A stretch of 64,000 nucleotides of DNA. It comes from Mailhella massiliensis (lineage in GTDB: Bacteria; Desulfobacterota; Desulfovibrionia; Desulfovibrionales; Desulfovibrionaceae). Positions 10,080-19,790 of the stretch are shown here, piece by piece (positions within the stretch are counted from its first letter, which is position 1; each line of letters opens with the position of its first letter). The DNA lies in NCBI RefSeq assembly GCF_900155525.1, contig NZ_LT706952.1, forward strand, positions 233,202 through 297,201, given 5' to 3'. The translations under genes were made by a program, and so were the position numbers. The notes under the pieces were generated by a model, which did not search any database, was not told the origin of the DNA, and saw only the letters and a program-made list of their open reading frames with translations.

Positions 10080-10718
10080 ATGAATGCAGAAAGAATATAC
10101 CCCCGCACCGGGGATACGCAGACCGTCTATCTGAAAAACGTGATAACAAAACCCGGCATAGAGGTGGGCGATTACACCATATACAACGATTTCGTGCATG
10201 ATCCCAGGGATTTTGAACGCAACAACGTGCTGTACCATTATCCCGTCAATCACGACAGGCTCATCATCGGCCGTTTCTGTTCCATTGCCTGCGGAGCGAA
10301 GTTTCTTTTCAACAGCGCCAATCATGCGCTTTCTTCCCTTTCCACCTATCCTTTTCCCATTTTTTACGAGGAGTGGGGGCTGAATGTGGCAGAGGTGGCC
10401 TCGGCGTGGGATAACAAGGGCGATATCCGCATTGGCAACGATGTGTGGATAGGATATGAGGCCGTCGTCCTTGCGGGCGTGACCATTGGGGACGGGGCCA
10501 TTATCGGTTCCCGCGCGGTGGTGACGAAGGATGTGCCGCCCTATGCCATCGTGGGCGGTGTTCCGGCACGGAGCATACGCCCCCGCTTTGCGGAAGAGGT
10601 GGTGCAGAAGCTTCTGGAACTTCGCTGGTGGGACTGGCCCGAAGAACGCATTGCGGCAAACCTTGCGGCTCTGCGTTCGGGCGATGTGGAACGGTTGAAC
10701 CCCGCCGCCGGAGCATAG
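10080..10718 (+). CDS. Vat/CatB-type xenobiotic O-acetyltransferase (hexapeptide repeat)
   Basis: The 212-aa length fits the streptogramin/chloramphenicol (XAT) acetyltransferase family. It shows the left-handed beta-helix hexapeptide pattern ([48 protein letters not shown]) and the catalytic-loop His in NSANHALSS. The end motif [14 protein letters not shown] is also typical. It would use acetyl-CoA on a hydroxyl of a small molecule. A resistance role is possible but unproved; many chromosomal members have unknown substrates. An AAGGAG ribosome site at 10066-10071 fixes the start. The gene is bracketed by direct copies B and C of the long repeat. Confidence 0.85.
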   Translation: MNAERIYPRTGDTQTVYLKNVITKPGIEVGDYTIYNDFVHDPRDFERNNVLYHYPVNHDRLIIGRFCSIACGAKFLFNSANHALSSLSTYPFPIFYEEWGLNVAEVASAWDNKGDIRIGNDVWIGYEAVVLAGVTIGDGAIIGSRAVVTKDVPPYAIVGGVPARSIRPRFAEEVVQKLLELRWWDWPEERIAANLAALRSGDVERLNPAAGA

Positions 10719-10751
10719 CCTTTCCCCCGGCGGTGCGTCGCGGCAGAAAAG

Positions 10752-11475
10752 GCACCGGGGCTCCGCCCCAGACCCCGCCGGGCGGAAGAGGGAGAAAAAA
10801 GCGTTTCTCGAGGGAGATAATCTCCCCCGGACCCCCATGGCCGGCAGGGCGGAAGGCGGCGGAGCTGCAACGCTTGTCCTTCGGCTCGCGGCGGGAGTGT
10901 GTTCGCGCTCTTATGGGAAGCGCAGGCTTGTGCGGAAGCTCTGTTGCGTTTTTTCTGGAAAGGAGGGCGCCCGGGGCAGGGGGCCTGCCGGAAGGGCAGG
11001 GGGCGGAAAAGGCCTGCCTACCGTATGGCCGCCGGATGCGGAATGTTCCGACTTGCCGCGTTCGGGCGGAGCCCTCCGTGTGAGCGTGTGCTTCGTACCC
11101 GCTCACGCAGGCCGATTCCGTCCCGGCGTTGCCGGGCCGTCGTGTCAAGGGAAGGGATGGCAAGCGCAGGGGAGCGTTGTACCCGGCACTGGCGTTATTT
11201 TGCCCTTGCTCAGGCACAACGTTTTCTCAATGTACTATCCGGCCTTTGTTTGCGGAAGAAAGCCCCTCCGCTTCATGCTGTTTTTGTTTGCGGAGGAATA
11301 ACCTTTTCTCAGCGCTCCGGGCCCCGGGCGCTTTCAAACGCCCGGGCCGCGAGGGCCGCGCAGGTGAAATGCATTTGCGGCGTTAAGCGTGCCTCAGTGC
11401 AGGTTCCGCTTCCTGTACCGCATGTCCAGAGCAGGCGTGTCTTCGTGGCACGCGGCAAAGGTGTCGCGCAGGCGT
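10752..11475. repeat. Long dispersed non-coding repeat, copy C
   Basis: It has the same order of blocks as copies A and B: the GGGAGATAATCTCCC palindrome (~10810), the invariant core (11031-11160) and the CCCGGGCG/CGCCCGGG hairpin (~11324-11347). It then continues into GCATTTGCGGCGTTAAGCG, shared with copy A. The remaining gene-free bases to 11651 are GC-rich with no feature I can name. Confidence 0.75.
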
Positions 11476-11651
11476 AATTCATGTCCGCCGCAGGCCGGGT
11501 CCGGGGCGTACAGACCCTGCGCCCCGTACGGCGTGCCCGGCGCAGCCGGGCGGTTGTGATACCCGGGCGAAGGGGCCTTTCCCGGAGGGCGTTTCGCGTT
11601 GCCCCGGCGAAGGTGCGCCCTCCCGGCCGTCGTACCGGAAACGGCGGGGGG

Positions 11652-12647
11652 TCAGCGGCTTCTGCGGTTGTGCTCCCGCCGGGAATAGAAGTCCTTCTTG
11701 GCAAGGTACATGTTCTTGTCCGCTTCGTTGATCTGCTCGTCGATGTCGCAGGGGGCGGAGCGCCAGCATACCCCTGCGGAAATGCTCAGGTTGTCTTTCT
11801 GCATGGACGCTATGGCTTCCCGCACGCTTTCCTTGAAGGCATCCTCCGGGGAGTCCCGGTCGATGACGATGAACTCGTCCCCGCCTATGCGGTAGGCCTT
11901 CTGATCGAACACGCTGCGCAGGTGATGCGCCGTGCGGCAGATGAGGTCGTCGCCGGCATGATGGCCCAGGGTATCGTTGGTCTTTTTCAGGCCGTTCAGG
12001 TCGAAATAGGCAATGCCGAGCCTTTCGGGATGTTCTTCCCGCAATTCGTCGCATACCTGATTGAACTTGTTGCGGTTGTACAGGCCTGTGGAAAGGTCTT
12101 CAAAATGCATCTGCAGGATGGAGGCGTTCTGCTCCTCGATTTTTTTCTTCTGCTCCTCAATCTGTTCCTGAAGGTAGCGGCGCGACTCCAGCGACATTCT
12201 TTCCGGGAAGCCCACGTCGTCTTCCATCATTTCCGTGTACGGGTTGGAAAGATGAATGTGGCAGCATCGGGGACCGTTTTCCGTCCAGCGGAATACGCTG
12301 GTGATGCGCTGATGAACGCGCAGATAGATTTCGGAAGAGGGCAGGGTGCGTATCCACAACATGCCTGTGCAGATGTACACGTCGTCCTCGGGGGCGATGA
12401 CATCGTAATGTTCGTCGGAAATTTCGCAGGGCGGCACCCTGTCTTTGAAGGTATGCAGTATTTCCTTCGCTTTTTCCGCCCCTGCCACATACTCGTGTTC
12501 GGCCGCGCCGAACCAGAGAAAGGAATCGTCTATATAGGGAATAAAGGCGGCCGCGTTGTTCTTGCAGTAATGCTCATGAAGAAAAAAACTGGTTAAGTCG
12601 GCAATTTTCCGCTTTTTTTCCTCGAGGGTAGAAAATACACGTTCCAT
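11652..12647 (-). CDS. Diguanylate cyclase with N-terminal SnoaL/NTF2-like sensor domain
   Basis: The 331-aa protein joins an NTF2/SnoaL-like domain (~10-150; FIPYIDDSFLWFGAAEHEY, VHQRITSVFRW), a short coiled coil (EEQKKKIEEQNA) and a GGDEF domain. The active-site loop RIGGDEF is intact, so it should make cyclic di-GMP from two GTP. The NTF2-like part probably binds a small ligand and controls activity. I start at ATG 12647; a TTG at 12680 in the same frame would add 11 residues but has no better ribosome site. No transmembrane segment is visible, so it should be cytoplasmic. Confidence 0.88.
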   Translation of the reverse strand: MERVFSTLEEKKRKIADLTSFFLHEHYCKNNAAAFIPYIDDSFLWFGAAEHEYVAGAEKAKEILHTFKDRVPPCEISDEHYDVIAPEDDVYICTGMLWIRTLPSSEIYLRVHQRITSVFRWTENGPRCCHIHLSNPYTEMMEDDVGFPERMSLESRRYLQEQIEEQKKKIEEQNASILQMHFEDLSTGLYNRNKFNQVCDELREEHPERLGIAYFDLNGLKKTNDTLGHHAGDDLICRTAHHLRSVFDQKAYRIGGDEFIVIDRDSPEDAFKESVREAIASMQKDNLSISAGVCWRSAPCDIDEQINEADKNMYLAKKDFYSRREHNRRSR

Positions 12648-13716
12648 TGTTGACGCCCTGGAGTTTGTCGGTTCTCTCAACGATGCCGCTTCGTTCCGCA
12701 GGTCCGGCGGACTTGCGGAGCATGCCGTGAACTTTCCTTTCGCTCACGGTATGTATTCCGTTGATGGAGCGACGGCGTTTTTACGGTTTTCAGACAAAGT
12801 TTCGGAAAGACGACAGAGAGGTCCTTTTCTGCAACAGTTGAGAATAATGGAAGGTATGTCCGTTATGCTACAGTTCTTCCCCTCTCCGTGCAAGGAAAAC
12901 GTGCTCCGAGGCAGGACTTTTTCCGCAGAAAAGCAGGTTTTCCGGGCGTCTTGAAAAATGCGTCCGTACAATGCGCGCACGGCGCTCCGCCCGCCCTGAA
13001 GGAACGGTACGAAAATCGGATTACGGGCAGAGAGGGAAGAACGGCGTCCGTGGCGACACGTACTCCCGCCTTCCGTGAAAACGCTGCGGCGGAACGTTTC
13101 GAAGGCTGCGATTTCAAAATCGTCCCGCAACCCGTACCATGGTCTCCGGCCCGTAAATAGGAAGCATGGTCCCGTGTTCCGGGGAAAAACGCCGCGCGGC
13201 GTAGTTTCCCCCCCCCATGCGGGAAAGAACAGTCCGGCCGGAATCCGGCCTCATGTGCCCCGGTCGGAAAAGGGCAGAGAAAAAAGAACCGTCCGTTTCC
13301 CGCGCCCCTGCGTGAAGGCAGACCGTGCCGGAAAGAGCAGCCTTGAGGGGTGATATTTTTTTCCGTGGGCGTCGGCCATACCGGCTCCCCGGGAATGCAG
13401 AATCTGATGGATTCTGTATCATGTTGAGATTATGAAAGAAAAAAGGACAGCGCGGCATGGTTGCCGCCTTTTGTCCGGCCGAGGACGCGGGAGTTGGCCG
13501 TTGCCATTCCCCGGGGGAGCGGTTAAAGTCGGTATGTCGAGGTACTCTGTAACCGCCCGTGAATCTGTTTTAGAATATTTTTCTGTTCAAGTAAAGCAGA
13601 ATTATAGGGCGAAACTTGAAAATCTTTCCCGGAACCGTTCGTGGGTTCCTTTCCGCAGGCAGCTTTTCCGGCGGAAGGGCGGCGAATGCGTTTCGGGTGC
13701 GGAATGTTGCACCCCT
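12648..13716. other. Gene-free stretch of ~1.07 kb
   Basis: It lies between the divergent diguanylate cyclase and XRE regulator genes. Short overlapping frames occur on both strands but have no consistent codon use and no recognisable protein. The part at 13540-13620 is AT-richer and may hold the regulator's promoter. I see no RNA gene or repeat. Confidence 0.5.
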
Positions 13717-14187
13717 ATGAGCACGCTTGGAGAACGTATAAGACTGGCAAGAGGAGGCAGCTCCCAGGAGGCCTTTTCCCGGGCGCTCAATATCAGCAAA
13801 GGTTCGTTGGGATTTTATGAGCGGAACGAAAATCTGCCCAATGCCGATGTTATACTAAAAATCTGTTCAAAGGCCGGCATCGGGCTGGAATGGCTGCTCA
13901 CCGGAGAAGGACCCATGCGTCCGGCGGACGGGGAAAGGGAAGTCCGGCATCAGGAAGAGCCTTGCCCGGAAAGCTGTCCGCGCTGTTCCCGGCTGGAAAG
14001 CCGTCTGGACAGGCTGGAAGACGAACGACGGGAACTTTCTCTGGAAAACCGCCGTCTGTGGAAGGAGAACGCCGAGCTGCGCGAGCGCTGCGCGCGTTAC
14101 GAGGAAAGGGAAAAGCGGCGGGAACTGCTGCCGCTGTTTGATAAACCACAGGCCCCCTGCTCCAGTGAGCGCACGGGCAAGAGCTGA
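13717..14187 (+). CDS. XRE-family helix-turn-helix regulator with C-terminal coiled coil
   Basis: The 156-aa protein begins with a lambda-repressor-like HTH: LGERIRLARGGSSQEAFSRALNISKGSLGFYERNENLPNAD split over two helices. This is followed by GLEWLLTGEGP, the usual linker in this family. The C-terminal half (SRLESRLDRLEDERRELSLENRRLWKEN) is a predicted coiled coil, probably for dimerisation. It lacks a LexA/CI peptidase domain. The frame stays open upstream to 13432, but that part looks non-coding, so I start at ATG 13717. It lies before the kinase-like effector locus and might control it; this is only positional. Confidence 0.75.
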   Translation: MSTLGERIRLARGGSSQEAFSRALNISKGSLGFYERNENLPNADVILKICSKAGIGLEWLLTGEGPMRPADGEREVRHQEEPCPESCPRCSRLESRLDRLEDERRELSLENRRLWKENAELRERCARYEEREKRRELLPLFDKPQAPCSSERTGKS

Positions 14188-14406
14188 ACGCCCGTTTTCC
14201 CCCTGTTTCCGGCCGGGGGTCTGCGGCGCGCCTTCCGCCTGAGGGGCGCGCAGACCTGTTGTGCGGCGTCCCGGTCCGGTTCTTCCGGGCGCGGCAGCCG
14301 CGTTTCTTGTTTTCCGTTTTTCATGGCGTTCCGCAGGGAGGGGCGGGGAAAAGGATGCCGGGGCGCATTCTTCGCTGCGACAGGGGCGGAGGCGCCTTCC
14401 GCGCTG

Positions 14407-14436
14407 TTGCCAGAGCCGTGCCGGAAACGCTATGCT
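14407..14436 (+). promoter_or_regulatory. Candidate promoter of the kinase-like effector operon
   Basis: TTGCCA (14407-14412) and TATGCT (14431-14436) are 18 bases apart and lie 87 bases before the first gene. The rest of the 334-bp gap (14188-14522) shows no other feature. Confidence 0.5.
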
Positions 14437-14522
14437 GTTTTCGGTACGGTTTTTGCATAATACAGGATAAAGGGCTTCGTGAGCCGACATCGTTTGCATC
14501 GTCATAAACACCGGAGCATGAT

Positions 14523-15224
14523 ATGACGGAATATCAGGATATACGCCTTCCCGAAGGATTTTCGCAGCTTCTGGAAGAAACGGGGCTTCTTCTGCCGCCG
14601 CTTCCCCTCGTTGCCGTGAACAGGCTGGAACAGATTTCCGAGAACTTTTTTGGCACCGACCGGCGCATCGTGAGCCGCATGGACGTTCCCGCCGACATGG
14701 ACGCCGTGCTGGATGCCGGTCCCTTCCGGGAAGAAGGGGAACGCCGCTTCTTCGTGCAGGAGGCGGAAGATGCGCCCGTCGAAGAGGAAAAGGATGAGGT
14801 TGCGGAAGAGCAGTCATCAGGGGAGGACGAGCCTGCCGACGGAGCCGTGGAGGAAGATCCTCTCCGCTATGCGGGCTTCGGCCTTGCGGGCTACGGGCTT
14901 CAGGGGCTGCGGGCCACGTTTCTTGTGGAGGCGGCAGGTCTGCGCTTCGGCGTTTCCTTGCCCTGGAACCGCGCCTTCGGCAGCCCGGAAGAGGAGAAGG
15001 AGGATCTTGCCGCCGCCTTCCGCCTGGCGGAACTGGGCCTGCGGCATATTCCCGCGGAGGGAAGCCTTTCCGTATTCATCGGGCCGGAGGGCTGTCTCTG
15101 GAACTGGAAGGACGGGGAAAACGAGTATGAGGGCGATACCGTGGATTCGCTTCTGAACATGTGGGAAGCGCATGGAGCCGCGGCGGAAGGCGCGGTGCCC
15201 TTTTATCAGTGGATGCGCGTATAG
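14523..15224 (+). CDS. Acidic 233-aa protein paired with the kinase-like effector; possible dedicated chaperone
   Basis: I do not recognise the family. The protein is strongly acidic, with a Glu/Asp-rich linker (~80-115) separating an N-terminal segment from a globular C-terminal part (AGYGLQGLRATFLVEAAGLRFGVSLPWNRAFG, then WNWKDGENEYEG). Its stop lies 14 bases before the start of the 1041-aa gene, with that gene's AAGGAG site in between, so they form an operon. Small acidic proteins placed directly before large secreted effectors are often their chaperones. Here it is longer than typical CesT-type chaperones (120-180 aa), so an immunity or regulatory partner is also possible. Confidence 0.6.
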   Translation: MTEYQDIRLPEGFSQLLEETGLLLPPLPLVAVNRLEQISENFFGTDRRIVSRMDVPADMDAVLDAGPFREEGERRFFVQEAEDAPVEEEKDEVAEEQSSGEDEPADGAVEEDPLRYAGFGLAGYGLQGLRATFLVEAAGLRFGVSLPWNRAFGSPEEEKEDLAAAFRLAELGLRHIPAEGSLSVFIGPEGCLWNWKDGENEYEGDTVDSLLNMWEAHGAAAEGAVPFYQWMRV

Positions 15225-15238
15225 CAAGGAGAAAAGCC

Positions 15239-18200
15239 ATGTCGCAGCTTCATATGCCTCTTCTTTCCCCCGATGCTTCCGCCTCCCATGCGGAGGAGGT
15301 TTCCCCCGTCGCCACCACGACCACCACGGCGACGACCACCACGTCCCCTGCGGAGCCCGGCGGAGAGACTTCCGTTTCCCCCGCGCCTGCCGATCGCGTG
15401 CCCGTGGCCGTGCAGCTTCAGGGCGCGGAGAGGCGCATCGAGCGCCTTCTCGGCCGCGCCGCAGGTCATCTTCCCGGGCTTACCGGTTCGATGTATGCGC
15501 ACATACGCAACGAAGTGCCCCGTCCTCCGCTGTTTGCCGCTGGATGGCGGAAGCATGGCGACATGACGGCGGCCGCGCAGCGTTGCGACAGGGCCGCGGC
15601 GGCGCTGGCCCGCATCCCGGTGAAGGCCTTTACCGCGCAGCCTCCGGCGGAGGCGCATGTTCAGGCGCTCAGGGAATACACCGAGGCGCAGAACGCTCTG
15701 TACGGCGCAATACGCGCCTTTATGGAAAGAAAGGGAGAAAGTCCCCTGCTTGCCGTGGAGATGCAGCGCACGCAGTTCAGGGCGGCCGAGGCGCTGAACC
15801 TGGCCGCTTCCCTTCAGCTTGCGGGCCGGACGGGGGATTTTTCCCCGGAAGAGAGGGCGGTAAGGGGCGGTATGGCCGACAAGCTTGCGGATATGGGAGA
15901 AGGAGCGAACATGCTTGAGGGGATGCGCGCCGTTTCTCCTTCCATGCACGGGCACGTGCTGCTGGATGCTCTTGTCGCTCAGTCGAAGGCGGCGTTCGCC
16001 GCGCTGGATGAGCTGGAGCGCAACACGGATATGACGGCGGATGACTTCCGCATGGCCGCAGGTGAGGTGAAGCGGCAGGTGGAGCAGCTCAGGGGGCAGG
16101 TGGACACGCTGGATGTGAGCCGGGGAGCGCTTCTTGGCGAACCGGAACTTCGCGAAGCCCTGAAGGGCATGGTGGAGCGTGCCGCGGAACGGCTGGAAAC
16201 GCTCCGGCAGATCAACCCGGGCAGGGATGTGTGCCGGGCCATCGACGAGCTCATGCCCGCCATCAACGAGAATCTGACGCGTTCCTGTTACCAGCTCATG
16301 CCGCGGGAGGTAAAGGGACTGGCACGGACTCTGTGGCAGGAGGCGGCGGCCTGCAACAGGGAAGTGAGTCAGTTGAAGCAGCAGGTGCAGGCGGGCGCGC
16401 TTACCTCTCTCCAGCTTCATGACGGGCTTCAGAATGCCATAAGCCGCCTGCGCGAGGGCGAGGCGGGGCAATGCGTGTTTTTGCTGTTCGCCATGCATGT
16501 GGCCAGCGAGGGTGGGATCAGAAATACGGAGGCGTTTCAGGCCGAGTGCCGGAACCGCGCAGGACTCCACATATCCAGACGCACGGCGCAAAAGCTCATG
16601 GACATGGCCCGTAGCGAGGACTTTCAACAGAGCGCCGTTGGCGCTCTGGCGTCCATGCTCATGGGAGCGCCCCATGTCCGGGCCGACATTCTTGAGGCTC
16701 AGCTTGGGGAAATTTCCGCCATGTGCCACACCGTAGAAAGCAACCGGCCTTTCCTGCGCGGGGAATATGTGGCGGCGGCGCTGGAAGGGCATGTGGATGC
16801 GCCCACCATAGTGGAAGCCTCGCTGCGGGGCATTCCCGCCGATCAGCTGGAAGTGCGCGCGGGCGACGCCGTACGCAAAAGTGCGCGCGTGCTGGGGCAC
16901 GGCGCGGCCAACACGGTGCAACTGTGCACCTACCGGAACGAAGGCGACGATGTGAAGCTTGTCTTCAAGCCGGAAGCGGGCGCAAGGCAGGGGCTGGACA
17001 ATCTCATGGCGGGGCACATGGGCTATGAGGGCGGCGTGCGCATCATGCAGATCAACGTGGCCGCCTGCCGTGCGGCCGACGCCATAGGCTGCGGCAACGT
17101 GGTGGCCCGCTCTTCCGTAGGCATGAACGACGGGCGCCTCGGGCTTTTCATGGAGGCCGCACCTGGCTGTACCGCCCGGGATGTGCGCCTGGGAAAGCCC
17201 TGCGCCTTCACCGTGGACGGCAGGAGCCTGAGCTTTGCCGAGGCCCTTTCCCATCTTGACGGGAAAAAGCTGGGCATGCGCGTGCGGGGCAACCTCATGC
17301 GCGAGCTGAACAGGCTGGAATGGGCGGATTTTCTTTCCGGTCAGGTGGACCGTCATCCTGACAACTACCTTGTGTTCATCCATGCCGATACCGGCGAAGT
17401 GAAGGTGACGGGCATCGACAACGACGCAAGCTTCGGCTGGCGCAAGGTGGGGGCGACCCGCGTGGACATTACCGGAGATATCAAGGCGCACAACAGCCTG
17501 ATGGCCGAAGGCGTCGTCTTTCCGCCCATGAATGTGGACGTCAGCGCGCTTACCGGGGCCCAGAAGGACGAGATGGCGCTGGCGATGGGCGAAGAAGCTC
17601 TTGCCCGCGCGATGCTGAACATGGCGAGTTTTCCCGAAGCCCGCGTGGCGTTGCAGCAGGCGGGCATGAACTTTCCGCCCGTGATCGTGTCCGTCGACAG
17701 GCTGACGGCGCAGCAGAAGCGCGCCCTGGAAGCGGCGCTCGGTCAGTCCGTGCTTCCGGGAACGACCGTGAATATTTCCGGCTCGGCAGAGGCGCAGCGG
17801 GCCTTGCTGACGAGCGGCGTTGTTCTGCCGCGTGAGATTGTTCGCACCTCGAAGCTTACCGAAGATCAGAGGCGTATCTTCGCCCTGGCCGCAGGCCGGT
17901 TCATGCTGACGCAGCAGCCCCAGGTGAATATTGCCGCCATGCCGGCACTGCAGCAGCGCCTGCGGAATCTGGGGCTGGATCTGCCCCGCGTGGTCGTGGA
18001 TGCCGCCGGGTTCAGCGAAAACCAGCTCATTGCGCTGCGGAACTGTTTCGGCTTCAACCAGCTTTTCCGGCCTTCGTGCATAGACAGGGAAACGTACCTT
18101 GCCCTCAAGAGCATTGACGAGAACGCCTACCGCCGGACTCTGGCTTCCTGCCTGGATGAGGAGGCTGTGGAAGCGGCCATGCTGCGCCTGCGCGATGCAA

Positions 18201-18364
18201 AGGCCGTTGCCGACGAACTTGCGACAAACGGCCGCGTGGTGGATAACTGGGAGAATAAGGACCTGCTCGACAGGATGGCGGAGGAAAGAATATCAGAAGG
18301 CCGTTTGAGCACGGCCCTGAAGAACGGCTTTTTCCAGCGGGATTTCATCCCCCTGCTGAAGTAG
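15239..18364 (+). CDS. Large candidate effector with PI3/4-kinase-like catalytic core and four C-terminal repeats
   Basis: The 1041-aa protein has a Thr-rich disordered N-terminus (~20-45), no Sec signal and no membrane helix, then a long helical region (~60-540). An atypical kinase core follows: the glycine-type loop VLGHGAANTVQL with a Lys in VFKPE (~550-580), and a catalytic segment SGQVDRHPDNYLV with GIDNDASFG (~700-733). The D-R-H-x-x-N plus I-D-N-D pattern resembles PI3/PI4-kinase-like and related bacterial effector kinases. Residues ~750-960 form four imperfect ~51-residue repeats (G...P..V.V..LT..Q...L). The architecture suits a protein injected into host cells, but no secretion apparatus is in view. 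An ordinary cytoplasmic kinase cannot be excluded. The start is set by an AAGGAG site. Confidence 0.7.
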   Translation: MSQLHMPLLSPDASASHAEEVSPVATTTTTATTTTSPAEPGGETSVSPAPADRVPVAVQLQGAERRIERLLGRAAGHLPGLTGSMYAHIRNEVPRPPLFAAGWRKHGDMTAAAQRCDRAAAALARIPVKAFTAQPPAEAHVQALREYTEAQNALYGAIRAFMERKGESPLLAVEMQRTQFRAAEALNLAASLQLAGRTGDFSPEERAVRGGMADKLADMGEGANMLEGMRAVSPSMHGHVLLDALVAQSKAAFAALDELERNTDMTADDFRMAAGEVKRQVEQLRGQVDTLDVSRGALLGEPELREALKGMVERAAERLETLRQINPGRDVCRAIDELMPAINENLTRSCYQLMPREVKGLARTLWQEAAACNREVSQLKQQVQAGALTSLQLHDGLQNAISRLREGEAGQCVFLLFAMHVASEGGIRNTEAFQAECRNRAGLHISRRTAQKLMDMARSEDFQQSAVGALASMLMGAPHVRADILEAQLGEISAMCHTVESNRPFLRGEYVAAALEGHVDAPTIVEASLRGIPADQLEVRAGDAVRKSARVLGHGAANTVQLCTYRNEGDDVKLVFKPEAGARQGLDNLMAGHMGYEGGVRIMQINVAACRAADAIGCGNVVARSSVGMNDGRLGLFMEAAPGCTARDVRLGKPCAFTVDGRSLSFAEALSHLDGKKLGMRVRGNLMRELNRLEWADFLSGQVDRHPDNYLVFIHADTGEVKVTGIDNDASFGWRKVGATRVDITGDIKAHNSLMAEGVVFPPMNVDVSALTGAQKDEMALAMGEEALARAMLNMASFPEARVALQQAGMNFPPVIVSVDRLTAQQKRALEAALGQSVLPGTTVNISGSAEAQRALLTSGVVLPREIVRTSKLTEDQRRIFALAAGRFMLTQQPQVNIAAMPALQQRLRNLGLDLPRVVVDAAGFSENQLIALRNCFGFNQLFRPSCIDRETYLALKSIDENAYRRTLASCLDEEAVEAAMLRLRDAKAVADELATNGRVVDNWENKDLLDRMAEERISEGRLSTALKNGFFQRDFIPLLK

Positions 18365-18409
18365 GCGCAAGCCGGAAAGCGTTTCCGGCAAAGGCGGTCT
18401 GCAAACGGG

Positions 18410-18436
18410 AACGGGGCCTTGCGGCCCCGTTTTTTC
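18410..18436 (+). terminator. Terminator of the kinase-like effector operon
   Basis: ACGGGGCC and GGCCCCGT arms around TTGC are followed by T6. The rest of the 650-bp gap up to 19014 holds no feature I can name. Confidence 0.9.
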
Positions 18437-19014
18437 ATGCGCTTCGGCTTGTTTTGCAGGATGGGCGAAGCGGCGGAAGCGGGCCGGTCCCGCTTTTTCC
18501 CGCGGCCGCCCCGGGCGTTTTTCTTTCCGACGGGCATCCGCCGCAATCCCTGCGGGGCGTTTCGCGCTGACGGACGGGGCTTTTTTCGGGCGCGCCCGGC
18601 TCACTGGTCGCGGCGGGCGTATGTTCCGAAAGGGTTCCCCCGCAAGGGTACGGAAAAGTGCCGGACTTCGCCAGGTACCCCGCAGAGAGAGGGACAGAGG
18701 AAAGGCGCTTCGGACGGGGGCGCAACCGCCTGAATCCGTGCGGGGAATACGGATGCGCGCCCGGCAAAGGCCCTGTGCCTCATCGGGCGCAGGCCCTGTG
18801 TTCCCGCTTTCGTTGTCTTCGGGCCTTTCCCGCGCGTTCTCTGCCGTTTTTCCGCCGCGTGCAGCGGCTTTTCACGGCGTTTTTTCCATACTCCTGTGGA
18901 CGGAGGGGCCGTTTTTCCTGGTTGCAGGCGCGGCCTCCGCTATGCTGAAGGCGTGGCGGAAAGCGTGCGTGCGTTCCGCCCTGTTTCGGAACCAGTAGCG
19001 ACAGGAAGTATGGT

Positions 19015-19473
19015 ATGCAGTACAGGGAAGACGGCGGGAGAGTATCGGAGGTAAGGCGGCTCGGTCATGCGGAACTTCAGGCTTTTCTGGATGAGCGGTG
19101 CCGCGAGCCGGGGCTTACGAACTGCGACAGCTATGAGCTGGAGGCGGCCGCGGCCTGCTCCGTCATCATGGCCTCGCACGGAAGCGCCCGCGGAGAAAAC
19201 TGTCTGCTCCGGGCGAAGGATGAGGCGCTTTTCCCCCTCTCCGGGGTGTTTTCCGTCTGCGATGTCGCGTATGTGATAACGGTGCTCCGGGTGTCTGATG
19301 AGAACCTGGGGATGAACGATTTTTCCGCCGCCGTGGACGATGTGGAAGCAAAGGTGCGCGCCATGGCGGCCGGGGACAACGGTATTCGGGGATTTTTGTT
19401 TCTTCTCTCCCTTACGGAAGAGGGGGATGCGGCCATGGTCGACATCATCCTCACGGGCGAAGCCGCCGCCTGA
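19015..19473 (+). CDS. Orphan 152-aa acidic protein of unknown function
   Basis: I do not recognise the family. The protein is soluble and acidic, with a mixed alpha/beta pattern (ELQAFLDERC, AYVITVLRVSDENLG, FLFLLSLTEEGDAAMVDIILTG), and has neither signal peptide nor membrane segment. AGGAAG 6 bases before ATG 19015 supports the start. Size and acidity are like those of secretion chaperones, and it lies between two candidate effector loci on the same strand, but no effector gene follows it. The 317 bases after it (19474-19790) hold only the TRAP terminator. Confidence 0.6.
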   Translation: MQYREDGGRVSEVRRLGHAELQAFLDERCREPGLTNCDSYELEAAAACSVIMASHGSARGENCLLRAKDEALFPLSGVFSVCDVAYVITVLRVSDENLGMNDFSAAVDDVEAKVRAMAAGDNGIRGFLFLLSLTEEGDAAMVDIILTGEAAA

Positions 19474-19734
19474 CGGGCCGCCGGCCGTACGTTTGCGTCT
19501 GCCTTGCCGCGGGGCGCTTTTCCCTGCTGCGGCGCGCGGAAGAGGCGGCGGCCGTCCTGTGCCCCGTTCCGGGCTTTTCCGGCACGGCGGGACACGTTTT
19601 TTTTGCCTTTTCAGGAGGGGAAAGGACGGTTCCGTCCCGCCTTTGCTGCACGAAGAAGGGCGGGGATGCAGAAGCCGGGTTCCCGTCGACGAGGCGAAAC
19701 CGTTCCCGGGGGCGGCCCATAGCGCCGTGCCTTC

Positions 19735-19772
19735 TGCAAAAAAAAGCGCTTCCTGCGGGGGAAGCGCTTTTT
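19735..19772 (-). terminator. Terminator of the TRAP transporter operon
   Basis: GCGCTTCC and GGAAGCGC arms are followed on the minus strand by an eight-T run. The opposite side is also T-rich, so it may stop transcription from both sides. Confidence 0.9.
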
Positions 19773-19790
19773 GCGGTTTCTGTCAGGCCG

